The notes beneath the pieces were generated by a model. The model was not told where the DNA came from and ran no database searches. It saw only the letters and a list, made by a program, of their open reading frames with translations. DNA of 64,000 bases from Apostichopus japonicus (lineage: Eukaryota; Echinodermata; Holothuroidea; Aspidochirotida; Stichopodidae), in NCBI RefSeq assembly GCF_037975245.1, contig NC_092573.1, positions 16,420,265 through 16,484,264 on the forward strand, in the 5' to 3' direction. A program made the position numbers and the translations under genes. Shown here piece after piece: positions 58,638-64,000 of this stretch (position 1 is its first letter; every line of letters begins with the position of its first letter).

Positions 58638-61264
58638 GGTATGATTTGGCTAATATTTCTATTTCGATTTCTGGTGTACAGGCAGATTACAAATTTTGTA
58701 TTTCTGTAAGAGATTTTGTCAATCAAATGAGATTAATGAGCATTATACTGAAATCAGAAAAGTTGGTAACATTATTAGTTGATGCCTAATATGTTTCCCC
58801 TCACTCACTACTAAATAATGAAGTTATGTCTATAGGGGATAACCAATCATTCAGCTGATTTTTTTTGCATTGACAAACAGAGTGCCAGGTAATAAAATGT
58901 CGACGGCACAATGATACTTGTTAGGGGGATGTTGAGATATGCTAATGAAAGCCATCATTTCAATAACAGCCAAAATATACATAAATAGTTTGAGATAAAG
59001 AAATTGTACTTTTCCGAACTAAAACATCTCCACCAATCGAAAAACCATCGACATCTTGTTTAAAAACATGCGCAATGCCCAGGAAGTAGTAAACACAATT
59101 TTTAGAAAAAGTTGATATTATTAGATAAGCTAGATGGCCGTTGGAGATACTTTGGAAATAATAAGTCAAAACTTTGATACCCCCCCCAAAAAAAAAATCG
59201 ATAATTAGATATACAATTTGGTACTTTCGAGTATGTTGTTGATATTTGAAGATAAACCGTCGAAATTTCAATAGAATGTCAGAATTCTCAGAACTTTGGT
59301 CGATATACTTAGTCGAAATTTCGGTATAGAAAGTACATATTTCGAGAAACAAAATAACCGATATTGCCACCAATTTTCTGCCGCTCAAGTCTGATTGCTT
59401 GCTACGCCGCTGTATAGTTTCCCAATGTAGGTAATATGAGATGAAATGCTTGTACCTATATGATTTATGCAATGGATGACCCTCAGCCTCACAGCTTTTC
59501 AACCTATTGTAGTATAAAAGGTATATGTTAATGTTATTGTATTATGGAATGACTACAGTGGACATTTAATGTTAAGTGTCATCTCCATTGTATTCTAAGT
59601 AGCATTTTAAGGCTACGTAGAGCTGATAGATTTTGCTCACGTACTCGTGGCATAATTGGATCGCTTTTAACTAGAATCCGATCGACAGAAAGGTGAAGTG
59701 GTACTTGAAATTTGGTGATGGTTTCTGGTCTGGTGTTATCAAAAACATTTACTCGGCGTCAACGGAACTTCATCTCCGGCTGTTGATGGGAGAGTACGGA
59801 GGAACATTTGTGTTGTTAGAAAGCCGATTTGAAGAAAGTCTCCCTTTGTGATGAATACAAATGTTAATAATATATCCATTAGGTAAGATCACGTGAATTT
59901 TGATGCTATGTACAATGTATTTATAAAATTTCCTATATATTGATATTGATTCCTATTGCATGGTCCGACTTTATAATTATTAGTTCTTAGGCAACGTTCA
60001 CATTTACCTTGCACACCTCGTGGTTGTGGTGGGTTTACATATACGTAACCACGGGTGATTGTGTAACTCCTCATGAGCATGCGCGCTATATTGCTTCGGT
60101 CAGGTACAAATGTTTTCTGAATATTGATATTAATATATCAACATCATATCGACAAAATAATAATAAATTTGTGGTGATATACATTTGGAACGAAATATTA
60201 GAAATGTACTTACAAGTACACAAACTTGCACATTTTGTATTATAAAGAAAAACTTCATATAGAACAGTTCAGAAATATCTCTTTATATTTTACTTAATAG
60301 GATATCGTTTGGTGACTTACTTAACGGGTCACCAAGAAGATACCAAGTCATCAAGATTACTTAAGATGGTTGCGTTCACAAACTGTTCAGAAAAACACAC
60401 ATATCCCACGTCCAACCTGCTCTAACATAATATTAAATCTTACTTGCCCTCCTGGTTAATAAATAACACACGTCCCTGTTTTAATTCTTGAATCCGATAT
60501 GGCACAGGTTTGACAGCATTGTGTGTTGATGTACGACGCTCATGACTACATGGCGTGTCCAGTTCCTGAAAGGCGATACTTTTATTTCGTGACACACATA
60601 TGACTTTCATAGATGATTGTTTTCTACAAATTACTGTCGCAACTATCAGCTAAGACACTGCCCTCCTAATGACGGTTTGAGATAAAATTATACAAATAAT
60701 ATCGTTTCTTGTCTTTTTATAATTCTAAATCCAAATGTCCACACAACAAAGCTATACAGTAGCATCACATGAATAATGAGTTGTTTTACCATGTTATACA
60801 CCACGAAAGCATGAATATACTTTCTCTAAATAAATAAGCAAATCTCGTAATAATATTTCTTCTATATATAGTCTAAGTAGCAAGAGGCATGATATGTTTC
60901 CTATCTTCTCTATATCACATGAATCATTAGACTGTACTCTACATACCTATATCGCATTAGGCATGATGATCGCCGTTATAAAATATATCCGCCATACTCT
61001 ATGTAACATAAAGAACGATGCGTATTCTTCATATCCTTTACCCTAGTGAAGCATAAACCCTCAATATTATAAATCGTATCGATATACTTGCTTTAAGTTC
61101 TATTTCTCATGATTTTTTTCTTCTCTTTGTTCTACATGTCTTCTTCTAAATCCATCGAAGTATAATATAATAAATCGATACTCATGATACATAGTTTATC
61201 AATCTTGTCTACCTTGTATTCAATTGATTTATTTTAAAACCACAGACCCGTGATGTGTTTTCTT
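58638..61264. other. No gene recognised
   Basis: The 180-codon minus-strand frame at 58960-59502 is the longest in the window but shows no domain, spans a poly-A/C run and a stretch of tttcga-like repeats (59215-59350), and has no coding-like amino acid bias. AT-rich to its end. Confidence 0.4.
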
Positions 61265-61485
61265 CATGTTTTACCTTTATAATGATGGGACATGTTTTTT
61301 TCTACATTATATATTAATTTCATGTTTCACCTCTGTAATGATGAGACATGTTTTTTCTACATTTTTTATTAATTTTATGGTTTACCAATATACTGATGAG
61401 AAATATGTTTTTTACATTATTTATTCATTTCATGTTTTACCTCTATAATGATAAGACATATGTTATTTCTACATTATGTATTTAA
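61265..61485 (+). repeat. ~55 bp degenerate tandem repeat, four copies
   Basis: catgttttacctttataatg at 61265, then related copies at 61321, about 61376 and 61431, each followed by atgagacatgtttttt-like and ctacattatttatta-like segments. Divergence is about 15-25 percent by eye. Confidence 0.9.
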
Positions 61486-62289
61486 GAAAGTTTCTTCTTC
61501 AAGTAATTCCCAACAATAAAGGAAAATGTGTAGATAGTTTGAATATTTTGACGGAAAGCGTTAATTTTTCGTTGCTAAAGGGAATGAGCAGAGAATGCAG
61601 CGTCCGTATGTGCATGTACACACTCTCCCCGGAGTAAGTGCAATTGATTTAAAAGTGGACAGCATCTCAAATATAATTAGCAATCGGTTTGAATGTCTGG
61701 CAAGTCTCATACTATCGTTGATGTAGCAATAATGAAACATGACAAGTTTTCTGATTGTTTATGTTTAACTGTTTATTAGCATTATCATTATTCTCTACCC
61801 TATGGGAACACATGGGAACAGAGAAATGACGGTTGTTTAAAGGAAAGTCCTAATGGTTTCTCCATTTCTAGAATTCTTAAGCACTCTCGTTTCTTTGAAG
61901 GGAAGACTATCACTATCAGTAACAATTTAGGCAATCCATGAAGTTGCAGATCTTAGCCCAAAAAGTGAGCACATGACCACTATGACGTCATCACTCTGGA
62001 GGCACATCGATCTTCAAACCACCAAGAATTAATTATATGAGCTTTGAACGTGCTTACCTCTGGACATTCATGTAAACAATATAGTCATTCAAACATTCAT
62101 TAGTTCTGATATGGGTATAGACATTGTAAGCTATGGCAATTTCATAATTGCAAAATAGGAACATATATTGTATTAAACTTAAATTTGACCACTGAAGATT
62201 TAGCCACGGGAATATCCCTTTAACATTTAAAACACGTTTGCGATCTTTCTTCGGCAATTTGGTTAAGCACACAAATTTGGCCAAAGTTT
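61486..62289. other. No gene recognised
   Basis: AT-rich sequence with no frame or repeat worth naming. Confidence 0.4.
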
Positions 62290-63760
62290 GAGCCTTTCAC
62301 CATGACCATGTGACCATTTGACCTTTGGCATTCTAACTACTTCATGCAATGTACAATTCAATGTCATGTATCCTGCAAGTGTTTTGGGGCTAAAGAAATT
62401 TTACTTTTGGTATGCACGTCATGGCCAAATGCTGTTTTCTTGGTTATTAGACCGTTCAACTTTGATCTTGACCTATGATTTCATAAGTCACCGAGGTTCT
62501 ACATCTCAGGCCCAAGCAAGTATGCACAACACGTTTTAAGTCCACCGGCCTTATGGTTTAGGACTAATAATAGTATTTCTCGAAACACTTCTTCATACAG
62601 ATTTGGCCAGGTTTGACCTTTTGTTCTCATTTGATCGCGTGACCATTGGCGTTGGTGTTTGTTACATCTGCACATTTATTTTGTGTCAAAAACTCCTCCT
62701 TAATGGCGTAGATCATATTCTTCAACCTTGGTAGGAAGGTGCCCCATGGTGATAACTTGTATCTCGCAGACTTTCAGAACGTGAAGTGTAAAGGTCAGAG
62801 GTCAAAACGATCAAATGTGAAGTAATGTGTCAATAATTCCAAGGAAACACTTAATCTGCAACCTTCGCAGATATATTGCGAATTTTAAGTGTAATAAAAA
62901 CTGCAGATTACAAAGGTAACTGATGTCCAGGTCACGTTATCAAAGATCAAATGTTTCATTTCAATGAAAATGGGTCACAACTTTTAAAGGGCAAGGCCGA
63001 ATTCTCGCAAATTGCCAGACCAAAAGGTCAATGGATAAGGACAAATTTGTGTATAAAGCCGATTATTTTATACCCATTTTGCTTAGACTTCAGTCGCCAT
63101 TGTAACTGAGTAATTTGATAATACTCAACCTATGAAGCTTGCACACCTAGTCAACATGTTCCCTTGTATTAATAGTCAACTTTCGCTTTATTTCAAACAT
63201 TTACCTCTGGGCTTCAATTTGAAGGTCTTTAAGACCCAATAAGTACCTATAATGAAATACCTTTCTACCAACTTTGAATAATATCGATCGAGAGATGTAG
63301 AAGTTTACATACATAAGTACTAAATTTACATATTTGATCTATAACCTCAGTTACATTGTCAATTCAATGTCCCCCTTGAAGTTATAGCAGACATTGCTTT
63401 TTGCATAGTTTGAACTTTGACTTCTGACATTTAACCTTTCATTCTGAAGGTCTGCGAGTCACAAGTTGCCAGCATGAGCACCATTCTTCCAGATTTGGCC
63501 CATCCGAGTAGGTTTGTATACAAATTGCATTACAATTATAAACTTAACCTTTGACCAGATATTTGTGACCGCAGTTACTATAAATAGTGACCACTTACTG
63601 AGTATTGGCATTCCCATTACACTGTGAATACTGCTCTTTCCAATTGCATTAATAGAAGAAGAAACTTTTCGCTTCATTCAAACTTTGACACCTGACATTT
63701 CATTTGAATGTCTTAAAGTCATATAAAACCCTATCACGGGGCATCTTTCCTAACAAATTT
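62290..63760 (+). repeat. Degenerate GGTCA-family repeats
   Basis: Frequent tgaccttt, aggtcaaa and ggtcagaggtca motifs. 62390-62660 shares ttttggtatgcacgtcatgg, ttcttggttatta, ggccttatggtttagg and cagatttggccaggtttgacc with 29790-30300. Later parts (62800-63760) repeat a looser unit with acttttgac, gaaggtctt and acctttca phrases about every 220-260 bp. Confidence 0.6.
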
Positions 63761-64000
63761 GAAGGTCGTTGGTTGGTGGAATAATTAAGGAGCTTTTTAC
63801 AAGTATTGAGACTAAACTTATACTTTTGAGTTCATTGAGCATGGTAACCATATTTGTTGATATTACTCGGCATACACATTGTAACCTGATGGTTGTTTGT
63901 TGATGTACCGGTATGCAAATCCCTGGATTGCCCGCTTGTTATAGTATTAACGTTCATTTCACATTAATCAAAAGTAGAGCGCCAATATGTTCAAAACTAA
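63761..64000. other. No feature recognised
   Basis: The right edge of the window; AT-rich sequence, no exon recognisable. Confidence 0.4.

Noticed and set aside
58463-58726. An 87-residue Arg/Lys/Glu-rich frame on the minus strand
   Set aside because: It is the translation of a polypyrimidine tract within a transposon.
58960-59502. A 180-codon minus-strand frame, the longest open frame in the window
   Set aside because: No domain, no coding-like composition, and it runs through homopolymers and tttcga-type repeats; length alone is not convincing in AT-rich DNA with this many frames.

Overview
This window looks like animal nuclear DNA dominated by repeats. It has AT-rich, intron-like sequence, very low coding density, interspersed DNA transposons with target-site duplications, decayed retroelements and several tandem arrays. 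The repeat repertoire (hAT, CACTA, Polinton, DIRS and LINE relics together, plus GGTCA-rich repeats) and one exon of a peptide-type G protein-coupled receptor suggest a marine invertebrate. An invertebrate deuterostome such as an echinoderm is my preferred guess, but this is inference: nothing in the window names the species.

Layout. 1-9026 is a satellite of about 803 bp in eleven full copies, closed on its right by a diverged, inverted piece of the same monomer (9069-9395). 11340-16020 is a second array, rich in GGTCA, with three nearly identical 954 bp units followed by ~399 bp units. 16279-17842 holds three small transposon-like or foldback elements. 19189-19379 is a possible first coding exon of an unknown gene. 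20843-27282 is a CACTA-like element with subterminal repeats; inside it are a MULE-like MITE carrying a telomere-like tract, a 5-bp-TSD hAT element that itself contains an 8-bp-TSD hAT element, and a 1.5 kb foldback hairpin. A perfect 317 bp tandem duplication (27455-28088) carries a splice-donor-like site.

32655-38560 is a graveyard of larger elements: a decayed LINE (endonuclease and reverse transcriptase), then pieces of a DIRS-type retrotransposon on the minus strand flanking a Polinton/Maverick fragment (integrase with chromodomain, start of a small conserved protein, packaging ATPase, tail of a protein-primed DNA polymerase). 49349-50894 is a 46 bp minisatellite of about 33.6 copies with a 920 bp (20-monomer) higher-order period. 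53724-54107 is the C-terminal end of a second LINE.

The one convincing host gene piece is the exon at 54673-54990, coding the N-terminus, TM1, TM2 and start of TM3 of a rhodopsin-family receptor most like kisspeptin/galanin-type receptors. It ends in a canonical splice donor, and I found no later exon in the remaining 9 kb. Its putative intron contains a 1.9 kb hAT element (56689-58632) and GGTCA-family repeats up to the right edge. I found no bacterial-type operons, CRISPR arrays, rRNA or convincing tRNA genes.
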